Below are positions 5,258 to 12,394 of a stretch of DNA of 14,863 nt, in pieces. The position numbers and the translations under genes are program-made. The notes under the pieces are model-generated. The model ran no database searches, had not been told where the DNA came from, and saw only the letters and a list, made by a program, of their open reading frames with translations. Numbering within the stretch: the first letter of the stretch is position 1; every line of letters begins with the position of its first letter. Source of the DNA: JBEKZQ01 sp049509675 (GTDB lineage: Bacteria > Planctomycetota > Planctomycetia > Pirellulales > Thermoguttaceae); NCBI GenBank assembly GCA_049509675.1, contig JBEKZQ010000177.1, forward strand, positions 1-14,863, in the 5' to 3' direction.

Positions 5258-6661
5258 TCAGGGACCCCAGAAGGTCAGGTAGGGGCCGTTGCCGGCCAGT
5301 CGTTGGACGTAAAGAGCCGCCTCGCGAAGATGATAGTCGCCCCACATGCTCGACTCGCCGCAAGGCACGCTTCGACCGGGCGGCACATAGTCCCAGCCGG
5401 CGGGCCGATGGTAGACGCTGTGAAGCAGCAGGCCCTGGTGCCGGGCGTCGCTGCTCAGGTACGGCTCTTCCAGGAGCGTGGCCAGCACGGTGAGCCCCGC
5501 TTGAGTGTAGCGCGGTTGACCCTCGAAGCGGCCCAGCCGCAGCAGGCCCTGTGCGGCGATCGCCGCGGCTGAGCTATCGACCGGCTCGAACGCATTCCAT
5601 GGGTCGGCCTTGCGCGCCCGCCAATCGCCCAAGCGGTGCAGCTCCGGGGCGCCGGTGTCCCAGTAGGGCACGCCGTCGGCCGCCGCGGCCCGCTCGATGT
5701 AGAAGTCGCACGTGGCCCGGGCAGCCTCAAGCATGAAGCCGACGTCGTACGCTTCGCCCAGCGCGGCGAAGAATTCCAACAGCTCGGCGAAGCCGCACAT
5801 GGCCCAGGCCAGGCCGCGGGTCCAGGTGGAAAAGGGCGAGTAGCCCTGCTGCGACGAGGGGCAGCGCATCGACCCGTCGTTGACGTTGAAGATCGACTCG
5901 TGGGCCACCCGGCCGCGGACATCGTAGGCGTCGCGGCCGCGGCCGTAAAAAACGTTCCACTGCGCCGTGGCCGCCGCGTGGGCCAAAAGCCGATCCAGCA
6001 GCGACACCCGCCGGTCGTTCTCCTCCATCAGCGCGTGGCCCAGCCGATGCGCGATGGCCAGAACGCGGAGCGAGCGGATCGTGTCGACGAAGAGCGAGTG
6101 CGGACCGTTGAAGGAATAGATGAATCCCGGTGGGGGACTGTCCCGATTTTCGTCAGGCGATCGGTTGCGATCGCAGGAAACTGGGACTGTCCCCTTTGCG
6201 TCTTCAGTCCTAAGCGGCGTCCAGCGCCGCGCCTGGATCGCCCCGCTGAGCTTCAAGGCCAGCTCGTAGAAGCGCCGCTGCCAAGGGTCGTCGTCCAAGC
6301 GGCCTTCGTTCATGAGCCGCAGCAGGTTGCCGTAGGTGCTGACGTTGTTGAAGCCGTGGTCGTGGACGCCGAAATGGCTCACGTGCGACGCCATTCGCTC
6401 GACCGTGCCGCGGCGACCCATCTCCAGAAACGTCTGCTCGCCCGTAGCGTCGAATTGCAGGATCGCCGAGCCGTATTGAAAGCCTTGCGTCCAGTCGGTC
6501 CAGCCCCGGGCCGTGTACTTGCCCTGGACGGTGAACACCGGCGAGCCGCGCGCGGGGTCGTAGTCGGCTTCCAGGCGGGCGGTCTTTTCGCCGGAGAGGT
6601 CCCAAAGCCGCCGCAGCTTGGGCAGTAGATCGGCCGGACACAGGCTCGCGTTGATTTCCAT
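5258..6661 (-). CDS. Glycoside hydrolase family 88-like unsaturated glucuronyl/galacturonyl hydrolase
   Basis: This 467-aa protein has the features of the (alpha/alpha)6-barrel GH88 unsaturated uronyl hydrolases, which hydrate the 4,5 double bond of lyase-made oligosaccharides and release the end sugar. Recognisable blocks are VHDHGFNN (D101, matching the first catalytic Asp), LFVDTIRSLRVLA (D193, matching the second), QQGYSPFSTWTRGLAWAMCG (271-290), VDSSAAAIAAQGLLRL (361-376) and ESSMWGDYHLREA (436-448). There is no signal peptide, so it acts in the cytoplasm. I chose the ATG at 6661. The frame continues to a TTG at 6700, but that region belongs to the eda tail repeat. A repeat element has been inserted in frame around residues 156-178, just before the catalytic loop. 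It follows eda by 29 nt and is followed by the cupin after 1 nt. Confidence 0.85.
   Translation of the reverse strand: MEINASLCPADLLPKLRRLWDLSGEKTARLEADYDPARGSPVFTVQGKYTARGWTDWTQGFQYGSAILQFDATGEQTFLEMGRRGTVERMASHVSHFGVHDHGFNNVSTYGNLLRLMNEGRLDDDPWQRRFYELALKLSGAIQARRWTPLRTEDAKGTVPVSCDRNRSPDENRDSPPPGFIYSFNGPHSLFVDTIRSLRVLAIAHRLGHALMEENDRRVSLLDRLLAHAAATAQWNVFYGRGRDAYDVRGRVAHESIFNVNDGSMRCPSSQQGYSPFSTWTRGLAWAMCGFAELLEFFAALGEAYDVGFMLEAARATCDFYIERAAAADGVPYWDTGAPELHRLGDWRARKADPWNAFEPVDSSAAAIAAQGLLRLGRFEGQPRYTQAGLTVLATLLEEPYLSSDARHQGLLLHSVYHRPAGWDYVPPGRSVPCGESSMWGDYHLREAALYVQRLAGNGPYLTFWGP
6131..6197. repeat. GGGACTGTCCC inverted-repeat element inside the GH88 gene
   Basis: GGGGACTGTCCC (6133-6144) recurs near the other end as GGGACTGTCCCC (6183-6194). 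These outer arms are imperfect inverted repeats, and GCGATC / GATCGC pair between them. In the GH88 frame the element adds about 22 residues (KGTVPVSCDRNRSPDENRDS and neighbours) with no shift. Confidence 0.6.
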
Positions 6662-6690
6662 CTGGGCTCTTGCAACAAAATGGTGCGTCT

Positions 6691-7389
6691 TCAGCAACAA
6701 TCCCCCTCTCCCTCCGGGAGAGGGGAACTCGAATCACCCCTGCCGCGCACGCGGCGCACGATTTCCACGGCCGCCTGGCAGCGCCGGCGGATCTCCTGCC
6801 AGCGGCCAGCGACAAGGTCCTCGCGCTTGGCGATCCAGGTGCCGCCGACGGCCGCCACGCTCGGCAGCGCCAGGTACTCGGCCAAATTGTCGGGATTCAC
6901 GCCGCCGGTCGGCATGAACCGCACGCCCAGGTGCGCGTAGGGAGCGGAAAGCGCCTGAAGCATGGCAGCCCCGCCGCTCGCCTCGGCCGGAAAGAACTTT
7001 AATAGCCGGCACTTCAGGGCAAACGCCTGTTCGATTTCGCTGGGAGTGCAGACGCCGGGCACGAAGGGGATCTTCAGTTCGGCGGCCCGGCCCACGATTG
7101 CCGCGTTGAGCCCCGGGGCGACGGCGAAGGAGGCGCCAGCCGATTTGGCCGCCGCCAGGTTGGCCGCCGTCAACACGGTGCCGGCCCCGACGAGCATCGA
7201 GGGCCGCTCCAAGGCGATCCGCTCGATGACCTGTGCGGCCACCTCGGTGCGGAAGGTGATTTCAGCCAGCGGCAGCCCGCCTTCGGCCAGGGCGTCGGCC
7301 AGCGGTATGGCGGCGTCCGGCGCGTCGATCGCGATGACCGGCACCACACCGAATCGCTCGATCGCCCGAAGTACGGAATCATTGAGCAT
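6691..7389 (-). CDS. eda: 2-dehydro-3-deoxy-6-phosphogluconate (KDPG) aldolase
   Basis: This is a 232-aa class I aldolase of the KDPG/KHG family, cleaving KDPG to pyruvate and glyceraldehyde-3-phosphate. The conserved residues are visible: E43 and R47 in LAEITFRT, the strand VGAGTVL (67-73), PGVCTPSE (111-118), the Schiff-base lysine K131 in KFFPAE, the phosphate-binding TGGVNPDN (161-168), and GGTW (182-185). The start at ATG 7389 gives MLNDSVLRAIE, which fits the family. The same frame stays open far upstream through the opposite-strand gene but has no homology there. The last residues (SSPLPEGEGDCC) come from a palindromic repeat, so the native end was probably around VRRVRG. It is the first gene of the minus-strand operon and has its own promoter at 7390-7431. 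Its presence next to GH88 places the operon in uronate breakdown through KDG and KDPG. Confidence 0.93.
   Translation of the reverse strand: MLNDSVLRAIERFGVVPVIAIDAPDAAIPLADALAEGGLPLAEITFRTEVAAQVIERIALERPSMLVGAGTVLTAANLAAAKSAGASFAVAPGLNAAIVGRAAELKIPFVPGVCTPSEIEQAFALKCRLLKFFPAEASGGAAMLQALSAPYAHLGVRFMPTGGVNPDNLAEYLALPSVAAVGGTWIAKREDLVAGRWQEIRRRCQAAVEIVRRVRGRGDSSSPLPEGEGDCC
6703..6725. repeat. Palindromic repeat, CCCTCTCCC/GGGAGAGGG family, copy 3
   Basis: A perfect 10-bp stem, CCCCTCTCCC / GGGAGAGGGG with a 3-nt loop. It forms the 3' end of eda and encodes its last residues. Confidence 0.7.
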
Positions 7390-7431
7390 GGGATCGTCTC
7401 TGCTGGTTGCAAAACCATTATAATACCTGTT
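7390..7431. promoter_or_regulatory. Divergent promoter region between eda and the 739-aa secreted protein
   Basis: Only 42 bp separate the two divergent start codons. The plus strand has TATAAT at 7419-7424, and the minus strand has TATAAT at 7422-7417, overlapping it. GGTTGCAAAACC (7405-7416) lies just beside them. The plus-strand ATG is 7 nt after its -10 box, so that mRNA would be leaderless or nearly so. The minus-strand start is 27 nt from its -10 box. Overlapping -10 boxes suggest that the two directions compete or share a regulator. No -35 boxes are certain. Confidence 0.45.
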
Positions 7432-9651
7432 ATGAGAAAGGTGAACGTCAACGGGCGAAGACGGTGGGGTGCGGCCTGGTCCGTCGCGGCGGCCTTCGGC
7501 GCCTGGCTGCTGCTGGGCGGCATCGCGTCGGCCGCCGCGCAGGATTCGCCGCCGGCCTGGCCGCAGCTTCCCTATCATCTGACCGCGCGGCCGTGGACGC
7601 GGCTGAACATTTCGCGCGACAAGTATCTCGACGCGGTCGAGGGCGTCTGCCGCTTCACGGCGCGGCACCAGGATGCGCGGGGCGCGGTGATCGATCCGTT
7701 CTTGCGCCGCGAGCACCAGTACGCGACGCCCTATTTCGCGGTCGCCGTCGGCGCGCTGGCCCACGCGGGCCGCGCGAGCGATCTGCTTGCCGCCGGCGTG
7801 CGCGCGATGGATCACGCGACAAGATGTTTTGCCAAGGGCGACGCCGGCATTCCCGACGCGCACGGCGAGTTCTTTCTCGCGGCGCTTCCGCTCGGCCTGG
7901 AACTGTACGAAGGCCGCGTGCCGGCGGCGCAACTGGCGCTCTGGCGCCAGCGCATTGCCGCGACGAAGACGGCCGACGTGGTTCGCGGCGGACTGAACAA
8001 CTGGCGCGCCTACGCCATGAAAGGCCAGTGGCGGCGCGCGCAACTGGGGCTCGTGGATCGCCGAGCAGCGGTTGCGTTCATCGAAGACGCCTGGCTTCAT
8101 GCCGAGCAGCGCAACCGCATTGCCGACAACCGGTGGAATCTCTACGAAGATCTCGGCACGTTTCCCGAATCGCACGCGGTCGAAGGCGTCGGCCGCGGTA
8201 ATCTCCTCGCCCTGATCGCCGAAAGCTACGACGGTCCGTCCAATGGCGACATGCGCAAGGCCGTCGAGCGCGGCACTACGCTAACGCTGCTCCTGCAAGA
8301 TCCCAGCGGCCAATGCCCACCCGACGGACGCACCGACGATCACGTGTGGAACGACGTGCTCTACCAGCTCTGCTTCGACGTGATGGCCGAGCGCGCGAAG
8401 CAGCAGGGAAACGAGCGATTGGCCGGGCAATTTCGCCACGCGGCGATGCTCAGCTTTTCCAGCATCGAGCGCTGGCGGCGCAGCGACGGCCCGTGGGCCG
8501 GATCGTTCTTCGTCACCAAGAACCATTTCGATCCCGCCCTGCGCGTCGGCTATCAGCCGGCCAGCAACTACGGCAATTACAACGGTGCGGTGATGCTCCA
8601 TTTGGCCGAAGCGTGGCTGGCGCGACAATCGGACATCGCGGAGCAGCCCGCCCCCGCGGAGATCGGCGGCTACGCCTTTGCGACCGACGCGAAATTTGCG
8701 ACCGCGATCGCCAACGCGGGTGGGATGCAGATGTTCGCGGCCCTGCGCGGCGACACCAACAAGGTCTTCGATCGCTATTGGACCGCGCTGGGCGTCGAGC
8801 GCTTTGCGCGGGTGGGCTGGGATACGCGGCTCGGGCCGTCCGACGGCGAGCGCGACGCGAAGACGGGCAAGGGCGTGACGTTTGCGCCCACCTGGGTCGA
8901 GGATGGAAAATGGGTGCGCATGGCCGACGTGCCCGAGCGCTACCAGGGGAAATTCAGCGTGCAACTGGCGCATCCCCTGCTGGTGCGCTGCACAATCGAT
9001 TACAGCCCGAGGAAAGCAGGCGGCCCGACCTTCCGCCAACAGTTCGTGCTGACGCCGGACGGGATTCTCGCCATTACGCGATCGGCGGATGCGAAGCAGT
9101 TCGGCGTGACCTTGCCGATCCTGGAGAACGACGGAGCCGCGCTGGAGGTCTCCCTTTCCGAACGGATCGTCCGCACCGCGTTTCGCGCGGGAGCCGACCA
9201 GCAGAACTTCATCGCACTGGATGCGGGCGCGACGCTCGCGGACGAACCGCCCGTGCGCAGCAGCTACGGCGATCTGCGCCCCGTGCGCGCGGGCAGCGGC
9301 CGTGCAGCGAAGGCCATTTTCATCTATCCGCGCAGCCCCGGCGATCCGGCCGCGGAGAAGGTGCGCGACAGCTTTCGCCTGCCGGATCGAAACGGCGGTG
9401 CGACGTTTTCCTCGCTGTTGGGTCGCGTGCGGGAAGATCTGTACGTCGGGCGGACCGCGGCGGGCGGCGTCGGCCAACAAATCGATCTGCATGGCGACGG
9501 CAAGCCGGATGTCGTCTTCAGCCAGCCGTGCGGTTTCGTTCTGCAACTGCGCGACGGCAAAGTGATCGCCGCCGAAGCCGACCGCGCCGTCGCGATCACC
9601 ATCGGCGGCGAGACCTATCGGCTCGCCGCGTTCACCCCGCGAATGTTTTGA
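7432..9651 (+). CDS. Secreted two-domain protein, possible polysaccharide lyase or hydrolase
   Basis: This 739-aa protein begins with basic residues (RKVNVNGRRR) and a hydrophobic core (about 14-32), ending in IASAAAQ, a signal peptide with likely cleavage near residue 36. Residues 60-400 look all-helical, as in an (alpha/alpha) toroid. They carry conserved-looking polar blocks: NNWRAYAMKG (189-198), NRWNLYEDLGTFPESHAVEG (233-252), PDGRTDDHVWND (297-308), VTKNHFDP (361-368) and ASNYGNYNG (377-385). Residues 480-739 look beta-rich, with a plausible sandwich. This architecture is shared by several polysaccharide lyase families and some hydrolases, but I cannot name the family or confirm catalytic residues. 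The ATG at 7432 lies 7 nt after a TATAAT. Its DNA is unusually full of GCG and CGCG codons compared with its neighbours. It is divergent from the uronate operon and may supply its substrate. Confidence 0.85.
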   Translation: MRKVNVNGRRRWGAAWSVAAAFGAWLLLGGIASAAAQDSPPAWPQLPYHLTARPWTRLNISRDKYLDAVEGVCRFTARHQDARGAVIDPFLRREHQYATPYFAVAVGALAHAGRASDLLAAGVRAMDHATRCFAKGDAGIPDAHGEFFLAALPLGLELYEGRVPAAQLALWRQRIAATKTADVVRGGLNNWRAYAMKGQWRRAQLGLVDRRAAVAFIEDAWLHAEQRNRIADNRWNLYEDLGTFPESHAVEGVGRGNLLALIAESYDGPSNGDMRKAVERGTTLTLLLQDPSGQCPPDGRTDDHVWNDVLYQLCFDVMAERAKQQGNERLAGQFRHAAMLSFSSIERWRRSDGPWAGSFFVTKNHFDPALRVGYQPASNYGNYNGAVMLHLAEAWLARQSDIAEQPAPAEIGGYAFATDAKFATAIANAGGMQMFAALRGDTNKVFDRYWTALGVERFARVGWDTRLGPSDGERDAKTGKGVTFAPTWVEDGKWVRMADVPERYQGKFSVQLAHPLLVRCTIDYSPRKAGGPTFRQQFVLTPDGILAITRSADAKQFGVTLPILENDGAALEVSLSERIVRTAFRAGADQQNFIALDAGATLADEPPVRSSYGDLRPVRAGSGRAAKAIFIYPRSPGDPAAEKVRDSFRLPDRNGGATFSSLLGRVREDLYVGRTAAGGVGQQIDLHGDGKPDVVFSQPCGFVLQLRDGKVIAAEADRAVAITIGGETYRLAAFTPRMF

Positions 9652-9661
9652 CGGCCGATCT

Positions 9662-9703
9662 GAAATCTGAGATTTGAAATCTGAGATTTGAAATCCGAGA
9701 TCC
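9662..9703. terminator. Tandem palindromic repeat, probable bidirectional terminator
   Basis: Three 14-bp units of GAAATCTGAGATTT (9662-9675, 9676-9689 and a degenerate 9690-9703) lie in tandem. Each contains the palindrome AAATCT-G-AGATTT, and together they can pair as a longer stem. They lie in the 58-bp gap between two convergent genes, where a terminator is expected. No long T-tract follows. Confidence 0.5.
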
Positions 9704-9709
9704 CCGCCC

Positions 9710-12394
9710 TTACCAGCGGAAGAAGCGGTAGGAATCGTCCCAGTCCTCGGGCTGGTCCAGGTAAAGGCCTTGCGACCATCGGCCCTCGGTGGAGGGCGGC
9801 GCCACCGGCGCCATGCTGATGTCCGCCAGCCACAGGGTCCCGGCGTTGCCATGCCAGATCTGGAATCGCGTATTTCTGTCGGCCGTGCCGTTGGCCTGCA
9901 CCAGGAATCGGAAGGTGCGCCACTCTTCGGTGGGTGCGAACGACTGGTAGTCGAACAGCGAAGTCCATGTTTTCGTGTTCTGGAGCGCCAACTCGACAGT
10001 CTTGCCGGCCAGGCCCTCGGCGCGGGCTTTCAACGAGATGCGATACCACTGGGCGTCTTTCACCGGCACGCCCTCCTGGGCCAGCATGACCTCGCCTTTG
10101 CCTGGGGAGTCACTCATCGCCAGGCGCAGCGCCCACTGGCCGTTTCCGGCAAGCCGCTGGCGCGTGCAGGTGGCCGGGCGGGACTCCGAGGAGAACTGCC
10201 ACTGGTCGGCCATCGCGTTCGCGTTCTGTCCGGCAGCCTGGCTGAAGTCGCCGTTGCGCACCAGCGAGGGGCCGGGCTTCGGTTGGTCTTCGCCCACCGG
10301 CATCGAGAAACGCGACAGCAGGGGCGTGGGCGCCGAGACGCCCATGTTGGCCAGCAGGCGGGTGAGGGCGACCGAGGTGCGGCGGTACGTCCGCCTCAGG
10401 TTAAGTTGCTCGTTGAACATGAAGAACCAGGGTTTTCGGCCGTTCTCAAAGCCGGGGTTGACAAGAAGGTTTTTCGGGGCCGCAGCGTCCGGCGCCGCCG
10501 CGGGCGACGCGGAAACCTTCCACGGCACGTAGTCGCCTTCGCACAGCCTGAACAGGTCGGCGCGGAACCGCCCGCCGTCCTGGGCGGAGCCGATGTACGC
10601 TTGCCAACCTTCCGGGAACGGTTCTTGGCACTTGAAGGAGACATGCAGGTCGGTCCACTGGTTTTCGGGGACCAGCACGTTGGCGCCTTTGACGGCCCGG
10701 TCCCAGGGCGAGCCTGCGCGCTCCACTTCGAGATGAGCAAGGATCGGCCCGCCTACGCCCTTGATGAAAGCGGCCAGTGTGTAGGTCTTGCCGACCTGGG
10801 GCAACAGTTTCACGCGCTGCCCGAACTGCACGCCGGAGCCTGCCGTCATGCCCAGGGTCACCAGCGCGCTCTGCTTGCCTTCCACGGCATCCCGGCCGTC
10901 CACGTCAAACGAAGGCACCACCCCCTGCGCGCTGCTGACGGTGTAGGGCGGGAGCTGGCAGAAAACCACGTTGGCCTCGGTGGCTTGGGCCAGCACGCCG
11001 TCGCCAAGAACGGTCGCTCCGGCCGACAGCAGGGGCAGCTTCCTGGGGTCGCGGTTGTGTACGTCGGCCGGCGCCACGCCCGCGAGCAGCGAGCTTGCCG
11101 GTGGCGGCTCGAAGTAGGAGGCAATGTGCTCGGCGTTGGTCATGCCGACCTTGAAGGGCAGGAAGGCGTTGGCTTCCTGCTGGTCCAAACCCAGTGCCAG
11201 GAGGTAGCCGCCGGCCTGGAGGAAATCGGCGACGGCCGCCGCGTTCCCGGCCGGCTTCCGCCCGCCGCCGGTGGCCACGATCAGGGCCTGTTCGGGCGCG
11301 AGCTTTCCGCCGTCATAGGATTGCACGGGAATGCCCGCGAACTCAAGATGGCGGCGGCCCGCCGGGTCGCCGACGTAAAGCGCCTGCCGGCGCGCGGGCG
11401 GCTTCCACGCGGCGACGTAGCGGACGAGGTTCCGGGCGAGTGTGTCGGCGGCCGGGTCCTGCTCGGTGCGACCGGTCACGTCGAGTTGGCAGAACAGCAC
11501 CAGCCCCTTGCCTTCACGGTATTCCAGGAGCGGGCTGTACTGGAGGCTGTAGCCGCCGTCGAGGATGGGCAGGAAGTCGCCCCGGGCGGGCTTTTCGATC
11601 AGCACGGAGGCCACGTTGCCGCGGTTGCCACAGCGCCAAACGTGCGGCACCTCGATGCCGCACCACTCGACCGCCGGCCCGCCGTAGATTTGGCTCGCGG
11701 TGCAGTCCAATCGCGGCGGCAGGATCGTGGCCGAGCCCCGCCAGTCGCGGAGGTTCTCGACTTTGAGCCCGGCCAGCAGGCGATGGTCCGGTACGCGCTG
11801 GAAGACCTGCCGCAGGCCGTACTCGGCGACGCGGAACCCCAATCGTTTCTCGAGGGCTTCGGAGGTTTGTTCGAACACGAGGACTTTCAGCCCGTCGCGG
11901 ACGCGGCTGAGGTTCGGCCCCGGCCCGTCCGCCGTCAGTGCGCCCTTGCCCAGGACGAGGATGTCGTAAGCGGCGAGGTCCGCATCGGCCTCGACCGCGT
12001 GGGCTTCGATCTGTATCGCGGCCAACAGCGCGGCGGTCTCGCCCTTGGGGTCGAACAGCGCGATCTTCGCGGCAACCGGCCCGGCGGCGGGCGTCGGCAT
12101 CACGTTGATCGTGAAGGTGTCCTTCTGCACCTCGCCGGTGCTGAAGCGCACCTCGGCGCCGAGTTCGTATTGCCCCGGCGCCAGTCCGGCGGGCAGCGCC
12201 AGGCGGAGCGGGAGCCGTTGCTGTTGTCCAGTTTCAATGGTCGCCTTCCGGGCGCCGCCGACGGCCGTGGGCAGGGCGAGCGACCAGCGGCAGTCGGCCG
12301 AGACCGTCTCCCGCGAGTTGTTGATGACGATGATCTGTTTCTCGACCGTTTCGCCGGGGCAGAAATTGTGGTCCCATCGGCGGTGGGGATCCAA
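9710..12394 (-). CDS. C-terminal part of a split GH2-like enzyme: GATase-like and carbohydrate-binding domains
   Basis: This open frame of 894 codons has no credible start of its own (a TTG at 12394, no ribosome site) and continues the enzyme encoded at 12100-14538. Residues 10-100 are a beta-sandwich with FCPGETVEKQIIVINNSRET. Residues 105-335 look like a class I glutamine amidotransferase-like fold, as in GH42 trimerisation domains (YDILVLGKGAL, ending GLVLFCQLDVTG). Residues 338-480 are a second similar unit (ALIVATGGG, FLQAGGYLLALGL). Two jelly-roll carbohydrate-binding-like parts follow (about 490-625, and 711-863 beginning LVRNGDFSQ), with NPGFENG at 647-653 between them. The end, RWSQGLYLDQPEDWDDSYRF, is intact. 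It lies in a -1 frame relative to the N-terminal part. Without a repaired sequence or recoding, this half is not made as part of the enzyme. Confidence 0.75.
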   Translation of the reverse strand: MDPHRRWDHNFCPGETVEKQIIVINNSRETVSADCRWSLALPTAVGGARKATIETGQQQRLPLRLALPAGLAPGQYELGAEVRFSTGEVQKDTFTINVMPTPAAGPVAAKIALFDPKGETAALLAAIQIEAHAVEADADLAAYDILVLGKGALTADGPGPNLSRVRDGLKVLVFEQTSEALEKRLGFRVAEYGLRQVFQRVPDHRLLAGLKVENLRDWRGSATILPPRLDCTASQIYGGPAVEWCGIEVPHVWRCGNRGNVASVLIEKPARGDFLPILDGGYSLQYSPLLEYREGKGLVLFCQLDVTGRTEQDPAADTLARNLVRYVAAWKPPARRQALYVGDPAGRRHLEFAGIPVQSYDGGKLAPEQALIVATGGGRKPAGNAAAVADFLQAGGYLLALGLDQQEANAFLPFKVGMTNAEHIASYFEPPPASSLLAGVAPADVHNRDPRKLPLLSAGATVLGDGVLAQATEANVVFCQLPPYTVSSAQGVVPSFDVDGRDAVEGKQSALVTLGMTAGSGVQFGQRVKLLPQVGKTYTLAAFIKGVGGPILAHLEVERAGSPWDRAVKGANVLVPENQWTDLHVSFKCQEPFPEGWQAYIGSAQDGGRFRADLFRLCEGDYVPWKVSASPAAAPDAAAPKNLLVNPGFENGRKPWFFMFNEQLNLRRTYRRTSVALTRLLANMGVSAPTPLLSRFSMPVGEDQPKPGPSLVRNGDFSQAAGQNANAMADQWQFSSESRPATCTRQRLAGNGQWALRLAMSDSPGKGEVMLAQEGVPVKDAQWYRISLKARAEGLAGKTVELALQNTKTWTSLFDYQSFAPTEEWRTFRFLVQANGTADRNTRFQIWHGNAGTLWLADISMAPVAPPSTEGRWSQGLYLDQPEDWDDSYRFFRW

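Noticed and set aside
7390..8175. Upstream extension of the eda frame on the minus strand
   Set aside because: It is antisense to the 739-aa protein gene, has no homology to aldolases, and the family start MLNDSVLRAIE is downstream.
8281..9852. Minus-strand frame of 523 codons opposite the secreted protein gene
   Set aside because: It is antisense to a gene with a signal peptide and ordered domains, and it passes through the terminator repeats.
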